Assembly (NCBI GenBank): GCA_932294295.1
Contig: OW028584.1
Coordinates: forward strand, 35,721,969 to 35,785,968
Direction: 5' to 3'
DNA: 64,000 bases
Origin: Alitta virens
Taxonomy: Eukaryota > Annelida > Polychaeta > Phyllodocida > Nereididae
Shown here: positions 12,501-22,615 of the stretch, piece by piece
Numbering within the stretch: the stretch's first letter is position 1
Layout of the letters: each line of letters starts with the position of its first letter
Notes under the pieces: generated by a model
Told to the model about the DNA's origin: nothing
What the model saw: only the letters and a program-made list of their open reading frames with translations
Database searches by the model: none
Position numbers and translations under genes: made by a program

Positions 12501-15500
12501 TTAACAGGGCAATGCACTCACATAACACTGACAATAAATCAATATGAAGCAAAAGGAATGATACTTGTCATCAATTGACAATTGATTGATAATACAGTCA
12601 ATCAATTAATAACATAATCAAGGTGTCATCAATTGACAATTGATTGACAATACAGTCAATCAATTAATAATATAATCAATGTTAATAATATAATCAATGT
12701 TGATAATTAATTCAATGTTAATAATATAATCATGGTTGATAACTAATTCAATGTTAATAATATAATCATTGCTAACAATATAATCAGTATTAATAATCAA
12801 CATTCCTTGCAGCAGGCTAAACTAGCTAAGACTAAGCATAATTAACAAGCAACTGCTGGCACATGTGAGTAGAGCAGTGACCAGCCAAAAATGTAGTGAT
12901 GAGCACACACTACTACTGCATAGAGTCACACATGAGCAGAGGGCAAGTGTAATGATGTGTACATATAACAACTTGTACCTAACACATCCATTCAATCTGA
13001 CAGGTATCTGCTTAAGGCAAGTGTAATGCAGAGCATGACACAATCTGACCTGCCTGTACAATCTTGCTTAAGGCAAGTGTAATGCAGAGTGCACACAATC
13101 AATGCACCTGTCAGATAACTCTAGCTGACATATATCCTTTGCCTAAGGCAAGTGTAATGAGGTGTACATATAACAACTTGTACCTAACATATTGCTCTAA
13201 TCTGACATATGTCTTTCATATTACTATAACTGACATATAATAAGTGCTTGCCAGGGGCTGTACTTTACAAGATGGAGCTGCATGTATTTCAGATCTGGCA
13301 CAGATTGTACAGATCACACACTCTCATAAATGGATGTGCTATGCATGTTGGGGGGAGTAGGCTGATTGTTTAAGGTCTAAATGACGTCTCATTTGTTTAC
13401 ACTGGCATATTATGACATCATTTCATCGGTTCAATGTTCAGATTGATCAGCCTTTGTTGACGTTGTAAATTGGGTGATAATTTGCTTTGTTCGCACACTA
13501 GGGCATGTGATTTTGACTATTTTAACTCAAATTGAAGAAACTTTGCACAGGACAGAGCTATTTCAAATTAAATTTATTATCCACTAGGGGCGTTGAAGTT
13601 TGTGCCTACTCCTTCCAGAATGCCCAGCCTGCCAGGAATTCTGGGGGGAGTAGATGCCGCAGCGTTTACAATGTGAAGTATAGGGAGTGACGCTTCTTGG
13701 TAATCTTCTTTGGATCCGGCTTGGAGTAGACAGCTATAGCAAAACAGTTCCATTTTGTGGCAGGTAGCATTGAATAGCAGAAGTTGACAGCACCCTGTTC
13801 TTTGTAACCATGTTGGAGCAAGTGCAATACCTCATTCATGGAATGCATAACAGCTGTCTCTTTCAGTTCATTAATTATATCTAGGAGATAGAAAGCTCTT
13901 CGTAGCAGTTGAAGATGAGACATCAAAACCGGGAGAAGTTACAAGCGGAATACCCAAGGGTCAGTTTTGGGTCCTTTGATGTTCGTTTTATACATAAACT
14001 ACCTCCCGGATGGCCTAGAAAACAAAGTTTATATATTTTGCTGATGACTCCAAATGGTTTCAACTAGCCCGTCAGCTGGTCCAAAAAGTGGTTACTTTAG
14101 TGTCCATTAGTAGAAGACCAAACTTCACATCTGATCGTAGAGCACTTATTGACCCGATCCAAAATCTACCAATCGAAATTGTTCCAACTAGTAACAAAAA
14201 GGGTGTTATCATAGATGACAAGCTGACATTCAAGGAACATATTGGAGGGATCATCAAGAAGGCCAACAAATTGAAGGGACTTATCAGAACGACTTTTATA
14301 CACTTGGACAAAGAAGTGTTCGCTAGTGAGGAGTCATCAGTATGAAGCCCACACAGCAAGGGAAGCATTAGAAGACTGGAACAGATACAGAGAAATGCCA
14401 CTAGACTAGTCAACTGAAAACAAGGTATGAACTATCATCAAAGGCTGAAATACCTGAATCTACCAATATTGCGACATTGAAGGACTCAAGGGGACATGAT
14501 CGTACTGTTAAAAATTTTGCACAGCATCTATGACTCTGAATGCACACCCAGACTGTACCGGATAGAAGGACAAACGAGAGGACATCCACTTAAACTCTTC
14601 AAGACAAGAACCCTGAGATCAGATCTAAAGAGAAATTCTTCCCCATAAGGACGGTTGAAGAGTGGAATAAATTACCAGAAAAAGTGGTAATGGCACAGAG
14701 TCTTAATGCCTTTAAGAATGCACTAGACAAGTTCTGGGGTCCACAAATATATCAATTTGATGGCATATGAAACCAGGATGTAGGGCAGCATTAGCGGCCT
14801 ACTTTTAGAAGTATTAACTGTGAAATAAATGAGATGACCAGTACTAGTAGGGCAGCATCAGAGGCTCAGTTAGCTATAGTATAATATTGAGGGAAACAAA
14901 ATGTATATATTGCACAAAATTGTATATACTCAACAGTCAGTCACAAACTATACAGAAGAAAATGGATCTGGAACAGAGGAATACCACCAACTTCTAGAAC
15001 ACCTAAAGCTAGGAGACAATGAAGTGTTATTGAAGGAATTTAAAGAGATTACCAGGTTTGCCACTGCTTATCCACTCTTGATACAACGGATATGTCACTG
15101 GTCTGGTTTCCAAGGTCACCAATCTCAGACCAGCCTTCCAAACTGGAGAGTTTTCATCTTTGAAAGGTACTGCAATTTCTTCCTTGGTTCTCTCATAAAA
15201 ACAGATATTTGTGTCGACAAATTCCTCCTAAAAAAGAAAACATTATTATATATATAAGAAGTTATTGCTAATACAGCAGGGCAACATTATAATGGTGACT
15301 TCAGCAATACCTTTAGAAGGGGTGCATCTATATGTACAATATCAAAGCCTTTGAGCATGCTTTTGTCAGTTTATGAATTTATACATTTTGGGGTGGCATA
15401 GTGCCTTAGAGTTGCATCATCATATTCAGCATCTTCAGCTAAGTATGGCTAGGCATGCATTTATGTGAATTTAATAGTCAACAAACAATTACAGCATTAA

Positions 15501-15821
15501 ACATGCAATAACTGCATGACTGACTCTTACCTGCATGATTATCCCTTCCTTTGCCATTGTCTGCTAGATTTTGCATAAAAGTGACCATTGAAAGTCTTCT
15601 TTGCGAAATGGGTCATATCCTCCTTTGCCATCATCTGATACAATAATTACCACTGCCTGTCCTCCTACAACAAAAAATTGGATCGCAAGCCTTACATTGT
15701 CCAGGGTCATTATTCGTTCAGGGCCTTTTGGGGTTATTACCACAAGTAAACATACAAGTAAATTCATAACATTTTACCCCATCATGGTGTATTTACCGAC
15801 GACGACCATAAAAGTGTTACA

Positions 15822-15867
<46 letters not shown>

Positions 15868-18800
15868 CGTATATAAATTTGTACCAAAAATAAGTTTATA
15901 AATGAAGAAAACAGAGACTTCAGTAGACACAAAGGTCATTGATAATGGTGATTGCATCACTTGTCAGGACAGTATCAGAAAGCTTATCCCTGACATCTGC
16001 TAGTTCATATACAATCATAGACTTAAGCATATATTGAGTTTTACAGTTTTCCTTGCATGTACGTCTAATGAAATTCTTCATTCCTTTATTATAGACATCA
16101 GTTCTGCTCAATCCAAGCTCACCACAGCAAAATTCGAGGTTGGCCTGAACAGTGACCGGGACCCTGAACAATTCAGTGATGACCTCATCAAAACGAACAA
16201 CCTCAGTTGGATGGTTCATAATTGCAGCAACTTATTTCATGAAACAAGAGATGAACATATGCCTTCCACAGAGTCTTGCACATAGCAGCCACAATACCAC
16301 AAGGAGTTCAGCATTACATTTTTGTAGAGCCTCCATACTATCCTCAAGTACTTTCTCCAGACCACACAAAGTTGTTCAATTTTGGCAAATCGTTGCAGCA
16401 AGCACACATAAAAGGTTGAACAATGAATTGACTTTTCAACCCATTGATAGGTTTTTGAAAAATCCTGGAGACAGAAGGACAATGTCATACATCCAACAAA
16501 ATGTGGGCCAACATAACATCCATGGCCACTGTTTCTCATTTGTTTAATCAGTACATCTATAGAAATTCCAAAAAGTAAAGGAGAAATCAATCCTCCTTGC
16601 TTCACACCGTTTTTAACAATGAATGGTTCAGATACATTCCATTGTATTCATATTTTTTTTATTCAGGTACATATTTAGTAAGAATCTGGCATAGAGGGGG
16701 TCCCTGCCTTTATCGTGTAATAATCCAAATAGCTTAGTAAACTCTACCCTATCAAATAATTTGGTTGCATCCAAGAGGTACACAATGTGTTCAAACTTTT
16801 ACTTTTGAATCCAAACTGAAGTGGGTCAGTTCCAAAGACATGGCTTTGTTGGTCTATAATGAGCTTATAAGGGTAAATTGCTCTGTACTTGTCTGATAAA
16901 TGTGTCATGTTGCTTTGTTTTGGATTGGGTGACATGGTACCCAACAACAATGTTTCAGGAGTGTAACCATGTACCAGCATTGGTCTAAATAGCATAGACA
17001 GAAGGAAATAAAGCCTATCTGGGCTATGAATAATCGCATCTGAGTCTAAGCCAAGGTACACATCTGTTTTGCCAGCTCTAAGTTTTTTGACCACTTTGAG
17101 AAGATCTTCTATTGATAATCCATGATTTATAACCTAAGGCTATGATTGCTTCATGCATTCTTTAATTTCAAACAGGCTTGTATCTGAGTATGGGATAGAC
17201 GAGTAGAAATCTCTGAATTTATCATGAAAAATTTTCATGATGTCTTCAGCATTGCTTGCACTATCATAAACACTGGGTATAACTATATTACTTTTGTTGT
17301 AGCGTCTGACCTCTCCTCAGAAGTCACGCTTAATGCTAGTCAAAGATTCAGCCATTTTTTTTAATCCAGTGGTGATGCCAGTGAAGTGCCTCTCTTCTTT
17401 TGCCCTCGACAAAATCATTCCATCAAGGGATTTTGTTTTTGGATCCTCCAGTTCTGGGTATGCACCGTTGTTCTGCTTCAGCAGTTAAACATTAGGTGCT
17501 CATCACAGTTAACCTTATCACAGGTGATAAGGGCATGATCAACTTCTATATCTAATAGAAGGGAATTCAACGTGTCTTTGTAATGGGCAATGACTCTTTG
17601 GTTAGCTTTGCTGCTCTCTCCTCAAAGTACCTCTCCGCTTTAGGAATACGTATAAGATCTATTGACATGGCACATAGCATACTATCCACGCTGGGCAGAG
17701 AGTGATAACTTTCAATACAGGAGAACATTTTTTGCGACAACAGATATGGTCCAACAACTGCTGCCACCTGAGGGGTGTTTCATGAAAAGTCTGCGTTAAA
17801 GTCACCTCCAACCATAACAGCTTTTGATGTTGAATCATTCACCAAACACAGAATTTCACTTAGAGTGTCTACGTGCTGATGAGGCGTTAAACAAGAACAC
17901 ACACACAATTAGAGTGTCTGCAAGCTCTAAGTAACAGTCACCCTGTTTCCTATCATCACATGGAAGATAAACAGACATATAAGTATTCATAATTGCCATT
18001 GACCTGTAAAGATCCAGCACGTATACAAACCAAATTTGGTCAATATGCGATCACCAAAATACAAGTAATCACCCAAACAGAAGTAACAGCACTTTACCGT
18101 ATCATGGGGTAATAACCAGCAAAGTGTTATAACATGATGCTAACACCCTACAGAGCATACAAATCAATTTCGAAGCAAATCCGATCACCCAAGCAGAACT
18201 TATAGCATTTCACCCCATAATGGGTAATGGTAACCATTAAAGTGTTAGAACATGATGCTAACACCTATAGATTATACAAACCAAATTCGGTGAAATCCAA
18301 TCCGCCAAACCGAAGTTAAAGCATTTCACCCCATCATATGGTAATTACAACCATAAAAGTTTCAGAACCCCATCCATGCATAACATCCCCATGGTGGTTG
18401 GGTGGGTGAGTGGATTAGGGCTTTACGTCTTGTATTTCGGCACCTGGTGGGCTAATTAGGACAGGCAGGGACCATGGCAATGAGACAAAGGATGAAACAG
18501 CCATCCAACATAGACTCAACTGGGAATTAAACCCGGGACCCAGTAGGTGGAAGCCCAGCATGCTACCACTGAGCTAGGCCCCCCACCCTTACATCCCCAT
18601 GGTATGTTCTTCACTCAAGCTTCATCAAATATCATACCCCAGAGTGAGTATTTCTTCCATAGCAGAGCTCAATGAAAGACCTTAGGCAGAAGGTGCTAAC
18701 ACTGTTAACAACGCTAACAACATCAACAATGCCAACACCAACAATGTCAGCAACACCAACACCAACAACATCAACAATACCAACAACGCCAACAACACCA

Positions 18801-21276
18801 ACAACACCAGTGTGGTGTCTCTGCTCTCCGATTATATTACAGAAAATGCTAAGTTTCATCAGCATGTGAATTTCATCTAGCTCTTTAAATGCATTACAGA
18901 AAATGCTTAGTTGTAAGAGCATGTGAATTTCATCTAAAAGAATGAAAGGACAAAAAAATAAAAAAACAGACATAGTTACTCCATCAGTTGCTCTCCTTAT
19001 TAATATAATTTTTTTCTGAACTTCATCTCATGCATCTCATTCCTTAAAATTTTTCATATAAAAAAACAAAAAAACACAAAAAATACCAACAATGCCAACA
19101 ACATCAATAATGCCAACAATGCCAACACCAACAACATTAATAATGCCAACACCAACAACATCAACAATGCCAACACCAAAAATACCAACAATGCCAACAA
19201 CGCCATTTGAGTCACGACAATACCTCGTCTGTTAGACAAACAGACAAGCTAATATTAAATTTTGTGAACTATGTTCTTCCAAATGTTGCATTTAATATAA
19301 TATTTGATAAATTTAGGCTCCCCATGCAGCAAACCTTCAGCAAATACCCAGAGATTGAAATAAATTCCCATTGGTATAATTCAGAAAAATTATAACTTTG
19401 ATAAATCATATTTGATAAGGCAAACCTGGTACTAGTTCATGAGAACGATGATTCAAAAAGGTCATCCAATCACTCGCCGCTTGCTCTCTGAACAGCTTCT
19501 GTTCTGTTTCATCAGTATCCAAGAAGTGTACAATGCTGTTCTTCAAGTTACATGGCCTGAAAGGTTGGAATCACAAATAAAGTGATAAAATGCGAAAGAC
19601 CTTAATGGCAAAACTATTATTAACAAATATAACTAAGTAATTCTCCGTTACAATGCAAAACTGCACAACACAATGTATTACCGTTTACTCAGCCAGTGAA
19701 CTGCTGTTGAAGAAATGGCAAGATCCACACTTTTTGAAGGAACACACCGCTGGTAAAATCCAGTCCCAATTGCGGCTACATAAACCCCTTGGAAATCTTT
19801 TAGATATGTGGGTGGTTCAGGGATTATTCCTGGAATATTCAAACCACCATTCAGTAGTGCATTGAAAAAAGTTTGTTGTCATTCATAGAGGATATATCAT
19901 ACCGTTTTTCTACATTGAACCGCATGATCTTCCATGATTGTACTAGGAATACTATTACTATTTAGTTTGATAAACGTAAAACTAACAATGCAATGATTTA
20001 TACTAGGATATAAAAAGCTAGGAATGTGCACAAGTTGTCAGGCATTTTAGAATAATTTTGGAGTGTAACCTACATTTCTGTATAGCAACGCACTGCATGT
20101 GTTTTGCTAATAGCACAAAATAGTTTGATGTTCACCACTCTAGATTGCTTTACAAAAAGTGTATAAGGTCGTCATTTTGCGATTTGCCTTCTTTGATTGA
20201 CCATGAGCAACTTTGAATCAAGGACCATAAGTCAAAAGTGGCAGGGTGTGTTGTGCATGCTTTCGTGTCTGTTTCTCAAAATCAGTTTCAGGGACCATCC
20301 AGGGAGACATCATATTGATTATGATCACACAATGACACAAATGTCCTACCACACAAACAGAAAGAGGAATAAGAAGGAATTTGTTTTACCATGAAGCCTA
20401 TTGAACAGGGATTTGAAGTCATTCTCAGCCTGATCCTCATACAATACTTGAACTTCAACGTTTGGGTCGTTTGCTTTCAGATGAGCTGGGATAAAAAAAA
20501 AGCATGCTTGTAAAAATCTTTCTGTCTTATAAATTTAAGATGTCCGGTTTATTAAGACATGGTTTGTGTAAATTAGTTTATTAAAGGTTAATGTCCACAT
20601 GGGTAGGGCTACAGGGTAGTTGAAGGTGATTTCATTTTAACCTATGGGGTCATTACCTTCTGTTAGTGTCCACAATGTTATGCATAACACCACAGCATAT
20701 ATTCTTTGTTATAGTTATAGTTATATCCATGCAGTCCATTTGTTAGAGAATTTTTTTTTTTTTTTTTATATAATAAATCGTATATATTGGTTTTGCACAA
20801 AATGTTTTCGCTTTGTATTATCAGGTCAAATAAATGCCTTCTTGCTAAATTAAAAAGATGAAAAAACATCCATATCCTCACACAGTTATATATTGATTTA
20901 TTTCACATAATGACGAATGGGCTTACTGATACATTGTCGGATGGTATTCATTGATTGTCCTCCATCGGCTGTGCCATAGTCACAAATAGTGTACAGGCTC
21001 TTCTTGTTGTCAGTTATTTTCTCTACAAAAGCACTTACAATTTATGCAAACAATGTAGCTTTGTCACACCGGGTCACCTTCAGTTTGATGTCTGTCTATC
21101 ACATACATTTATTTTTTTATAATAGCACTATTGTGTGACTTACTCAGTGCAAACTGAACCAAATTCGCAGCTTTATCAAAGATCAGTCTTGCTATAATGG
21201 CAATCTCTACATAATCTCCAGAACCCTCTTTGAATGAAGAAAGATAGATAGGGGAAGTAGATCGTGCGGTGGCCAT
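8608..21276 (-). CDS. SABATH-family SAM-dependent carboxyl methyltransferase, 8 exons (one in-frame stop)
   Basis: Reconstructed by eye from conserved segments and GT/AG borders. Exons, 5' to 3' on the minus strand: 21276-21144, 21022-20927, 20485-20390, 19829-19682, 19556-19426, 15664-15531, 15227-15053, 8834-8608. They sum to 1,140 nt, i.e. 379 residues plus stop, and every junction keeps phase. SABATH enzymes methylate small carboxylic acids (salicylate, jasmonate, farnesoate types) using SAM and are about 360-380 aa. Visible hallmarks are the SAM-binding loop ICDYGTADGGQSM (about residues 57-69), ENDFKSLF (97-104) and SSTAVHWLS (148-156). The start has a strong Kozak context (caccATGG), and an AG preceded by pyrimidines just upstream suggests a 5'UTR intron. 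Exon 6 carries an in-frame TAG at codon 235, so the allele may be dead or the base may be an error. The substrate cannot be predicted. Confidence 0.85.
9484..9565 (+). repeat. (GGA)n purine-rich microsatellite
   Basis: About 80 bp of ggaggaggagg with an internal poly-G run. All purine on the plus strand, so it could form triplex or G-rich structure. Located just upstream of the LINE 5' truncation point. Confidence 0.9.
9653..11431 (+). mobile_element. 5'-truncated CR1/L2-like LINE
   Basis: It contains an intact reverse-transcriptase frame (9,746-11,197, open upstream to about 9,656), a 230-bp 3'UTR, and an end with AATAAA followed by (CCAT)n (about 11,407-11,431), a microsatellite-type LINE tail. 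The endonuclease domain and any ORF1 are missing, as expected for truncated target-primed insertion. Confidence 0.8.
9746..11197 (+). CDS. LINE reverse transcriptase (endonuclease missing)
   Basis: This uninterrupted frame of at least 483 codons encodes the RT palm and thumb plus the C-terminal region of a CR1/L2/Jockey-group non-LTR retrotransposon. Visible blocks: IPIHKKGSKQDPSNYRPISL (motif 1 region), QFGFRNNYSTTLA, LDLTKAFDVVNHSIL (motif A with catalytic D), CGVPQGSVLGPLFFLIYLND (motif B), FADDTNIF (motif C with catalytic DD), then the C-terminal YLGAILDDKISF and KIWNKL blocks. The frame continues upstream through ELQNNKATGDDQIS, so the biological start lies beyond the truncation. The lack of stops suggests a fairly young copy. 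It is inserted in the last intron of the methyltransferase, on the opposite strand. Confidence 0.85.
   Translation: MKLFSELLTHLVNSIIETQEYPECLKLGKVIPIHKKGSKQDPSNYRPISLLSILNKIIEKVLYKRLYKYFEKYQILYQYQFGFRNNYSTTLALMEIVDQLRYQKENKNITIGIYLDLTKAFDVVNHSILLNKLESYGVRGPANSLIKSYLNNRKQYTQVNSLKSNTKTIDCGVPQGSVLGPLFFLIYLNDIQDCTKAPMRLFADDTNIFISCKDPVHLRNRAEQCLKDIKAWLNSNRLILSEEKTQYSIFMPCKRKVPNNLNEIHIDNKIIHRTKSCKYLGAILDDKISFDDHILQLSKDLTKVIYSFRVIKDWVPTSEKMKLYYAYFHTKVQYGIEVYGTATKKYINRIEILQHKAIKALFNLEPLTSSRLLSEHYKLLSIKDLYSLKIANFVHRQQNNSLPSIFSTYFRKVANENYPNTRSRNKLLVPKSKTENEMKMVKHAGAKIWNKLTDELGGNLENMNSNLFVKKAKLYYLTKYTGI
11569..13665. other. Intron 7 DNA, no gene; AT-rich and 'ggcaagtgtaatg' repeats
   Basis: 12,540-12,800 is a TAA-rich tract of short repeats (gttaataatataatcaat type). 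12,940-13,160 holds four copies of a motif of the type cttaaggcaagtgtaatg, two of them followed by the same tail tgtacatataacaacttgta. Short duplications (actggctgaagcta) occur at 11,635-11,700. No coding region seen. Confidence 0.5.
13666..13926 (-). other. Unrecognised 86-codon minus-strand frame
   Basis: A clean frame starts MSHLQLLRRAFYLLD and has mixed, protein-like composition (HSMNEVLHLLQHGYKEQGAV, ATKWNCFAIAVYSKPDPKK), ending at a TAA at 13,666. I do not recognise it. It abuts the 5' end of the LINE pseudogene on the other strand. It could be a fragment of a duplicated host exon or chance. Confidence 0.25.
13928..14770 (+). pseudogene. Decayed CR1-like LINE reverse transcriptase, C-terminal part
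   Basis: Translated piecewise with frameshifts, it shows the RT motif B remnant (SGIPKGQ), motif C (IFADDSKWF), the block GVIIDDKLTFKEHIGGIIKK, and the C-terminal pattern FPIRTVEEWNKLPEKVVMAQ with SLNAFKNALDKFWG before a TGA. This is the typical ending of CR1-type ORF2. Multiple frame breaks make it inactive. It lies in intron 7 of the methyltransferase, antisense to that gene. Confidence 0.75.
15053..15227 (-). CDS. SABATH methyltransferase exon 7
   Basis: Acceptor ttttcttttttag, donor GTAATC, 175 nt. It encodes EEFVDTNICFYERTKEEIAV and then a segment ending WISSGKPG. In plant SABATH enzymes this region precedes the C-terminal helical cap. Confidence 0.85.
15531..15664 (-). CDS. SABATH methyltransferase exon 6 with in-frame TAG
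   Basis: Acceptor tttgttgtag, donor GTAAGA, 134 nt, keeping phase with both neighbours. It starts GGQAVVIIVSDDG and ends QTMAKEGIIMQ, both good family matches. Between them, at 15,566-15,564, is a TAG codon. Because the frame is right on either side, a single-base change explains it better than a missed intron. Confidence 0.8.
15730..15826. repeat. Single unit related to the 18.0-18.4 kb tandem repeat
   Basis: The stretch attttaccccatcatggtg ... gaccataaaagtgttacag matches the repeated units at 18,010-18,380. The two occurrences bracket the decayed LINE at 15,900-18,000. Confidence 0.55.
15822..15862. repeat. (TA)n microsatellite
   Basis: About 40 bp of uninterrupted TA dinucleotides, in intron 5 of the methyltransferase gene. 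Confidence 0.95.
15900..18000 (-). pseudogene. Decayed LINE with endonuclease and RT remnants
   Basis: Read on the minus strand in several frames. An endonuclease remnant includes VMVGGDFNADFS (about 17,800). An RT N-terminal block is LRAGKTDVYLGLDSD... with HGYTPETLLLGTMSPNPKQ (17,094-16,744). Motif B is KQGGLISPLLFGISIDVLI (about 16,600). A C-terminal frame (16,219-15,920) contains VRFDEVITELFRVPVTV. Stops and frameshifts are numerous. The Q-G-G-x-x-S-P-L-L-F form of motif B places it in a different LINE clade from the copies at 9.7 and 14 kb. It fills most of intron 5, in the same orientation as the host gene. Confidence 0.75.
18010..18380. repeat. About 120-bp tandem repeat, 3 copies
   Basis: Units share the order tacaaaccaaatttggt, gcatttcaccccat, aaccataaaagtgtt and aacatgatgctaacacc. 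Divergence between copies is visible by eye. Confidence 0.7.
18383..18603 (-). repeat. tRNA-Gly-derived SINE with perfect 13-bp target duplication
   Basis: The body (18,396-18,590) is in reverse orientation. Read on the minus strand it starts with a tRNA-like segment (A box tagctcagtggtagcatg, anticodon loop cttccac, B box gggtttaattcccagt) followed by the tRNA-unrelated tail. It is flanked by acatccccatggt on both sides (18,383-18,395 and 18,591-18,603). Inserted in intron 5 of the methyltransferase gene. Confidence 0.85.
18700..18812. repeat. AAC/ACC-rich simple repeat
   Basis: Irregular (AACACC/AACAAC)n repeats such as caacaatgccaacaccaaca. A second tract of the same kind lies at 19,080-19,203. 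Valine/glycine-rich or threonine/proline-rich frames across them are artefacts of the repeat. Confidence 0.85.
19080..19203. repeat. AAC/ACC-rich simple repeat, second tract
   Basis: Same composition as 18,700-18,812 (aataccaacaatgccaacaa). Lies in the intron between exons 5 and 6 of the methyltransferase gene. Confidence 0.85.
19426..19556 (-). CDS. SABATH methyltransferase exon 5
   Basis: Acceptor aacctttcag, donor GTTTGC, 131 nt. It encodes a segment ending DWMTFLNHRSHELVPG, which corresponds to the family's D-x-x-x-F-L-x-x-R-x-x-E-L-x-x-G-G region that straddles the exon 5/6 border. Confidence 0.85.
19682..19829 (-). CDS. SABATH methyltransferase exon 4 (SS..HWLS motif)
   Basis: Acceptor atattccag, donor GTAATA, 148 nt. 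It encodes GTGFYQRCVPSKSVDLAISS followed by HWLS, matching the family's G-S-F-Y-x-R-L-x-P-x-x-S and S-S-x-x-x-H-W-L-S blocks, where the tryptophan contributes to the carboxylate pocket in plant enzymes. Confidence 0.9.
20390..20485 (-). CDS. SABATH methyltransferase exon 3 (NDF motif)
   Basis: Acceptor ttttatcccag, donor GTAAAA, 96 nt. It encodes VEVQVLYEDQAENDFKSLF, matching the family's conserved N-D-F-x-x-L-F segment that follows the second acidic strand. Confidence 0.9.
20927..21022 (-). CDS. SABATH methyltransferase exon 2 (SAM-binding loop)
   Basis: Acceptor tttgtag, donor GTAAGC, 96 nt. It encodes the first Rossmann strand and glycine loop, ICDYGTADGGQSM, the counterpart of the plant D-x-G-C-x-x-G motif. 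The enclosing phase is 1 on both sides. Confidence 0.9.
21144..21276 (-). CDS. SABATH methyltransferase exon 1
   Basis: Begins MATARSTSPIYLSSFKEGSG, has 44 codons plus one base, and ends at the donor CTGA|GTAAGT. It covers the N-terminal segment before the SAM-binding fold, with a Y-x-x-x-F-K-E-G pattern followed by an aliphatic helix. Confidence 0.85.
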
Positions 21277-21500
21277 GGTGATCTGGAAATACCTGAAAAA
21301 CAACACACCTACATCTTAAAAAATAATGTTTAAATTGTGCAGTATCATGTCATCATAGATCCATAGCTGAGGCAGTTTATCAAAGGCAAATTACTGCCCA
21401 TTCCGAATAGACATTTCATTCATTCCCCAGTCTGTGAAGGCTATATTAGCTACGATACCCCTCTGGACACATACTTTTGCAGTTGACTCACTCAGATAAT

Positions 21501-22615
21501 TAACCCTAAGTGAACAAAGTTCGAAAAGGGTTTTTGTTATCATAATGTCCGTCTAATGGGCAGATGCTCGGGTGGGTGGGTGTGCGGGTGAATGGGCGCG
21601 GAGGCATAACACTTTCGTTTCTGGAGCAGAACTCCAACACTAATGCACTTACCCTTACGAAATTTTGTACAGTAGTACTCTATAAGGGCTTTTTCCCGAG
21701 GAGACTATAAGGTGATAAAGAGACTATAATGTGATTATGTGACTAAATGGAGACTGGGACTACAGAGCTATTAAATCAGGAATAATCCAGCATTAAAATT
21801 TATGTAATGTCCTCTGGTGGGACTTGAACAAAGGAAGTCTTGATCCATGCAAAATAAACCTTTAAGATTTGTATTTATTTGTATCAAAGTGTTATTTCTT
21901 TAAATACAAATAAATACAAACCTTAAAGGTTTATTATGTATGAAATTATAACCAACATCTGTATGTGGCATAACGTAGTTGCTATATATTCCTTAGGAAG
22001 CATTGTCATATATCCCTATTTTGAAAATAGAAATGACAAATGATAATCTTAGGTGTAGATTAGTTAAGGCAACATGCTACTGTATTGATAATTCAAGCAA
22101 ACTGAATACTCCTTATTGTGCATAAATTCTTTGAAACAGAACAATTAAACGGCAGGAAAAGGATAAACAATGCTTTTGATGCTCACTTGGCTTTACTCTA
22201 ATAATGGATTGCTATCAAAAATTTTCAAACTTGTCAGAATATGATGAACACATGAAGAAATTCAGGAATTCAAAATATAGAAAATTTTGGACTCTAATTA
22301 GCATTGGGTAAAAAGCCTATGTAGGCCAAGTGGCAATCATTTCGGTTCATCTCACACACTATAAAACACTCAGTAAATAATATTTTTCCAAATTTTGTAA
22401 AGCATAGCTGAGATATGTCAGTGTGACTATCAAAAGGCACCACTAGGCCATATAGAGTGTTACTGTATGAGATTTAATTATGGTAAACTTGTGCATTAGT
22501 GTTAGAGTTCAGCTCTAGAAACAAAAGTGCGTGTTAGAGTTCTGCTATGGAAATGAAAGTAAAACACCCGTCCTCTGATGCTTTTACGCATTGTGGGAGT
22601 AGCTGAGGGTTTTGC
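21501..22615. mobile_element. Foldback-like element with long inverted ends, about 1.1 kb
   Basis: The left end starts taaccctaagtgaac and the right end reverse-complements to gcaaaaccctcagc. Inner segments 21,609-21,650 (ctttcgtttctggagcagaa, cactaatgcac) and 22,490-22,533 are inverted copies of each other. A shortened copy with the same two halves fused occurs at 32,575-32,870, and end fragments occur near 30,320-30,400 and 39,155-39,245. No transposase is seen, so it is non-autonomous. Confidence 0.6.

Noticed and set aside
18632..18973. Val/Gly-rich protein on the minus strand
   Set aside because: Produced by the AAC/ACC simple repeat; no domain or splice context.
19054..19239. Leu-rich membrane-like frame
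   Set aside because: Also a product of the simple repeat tract.
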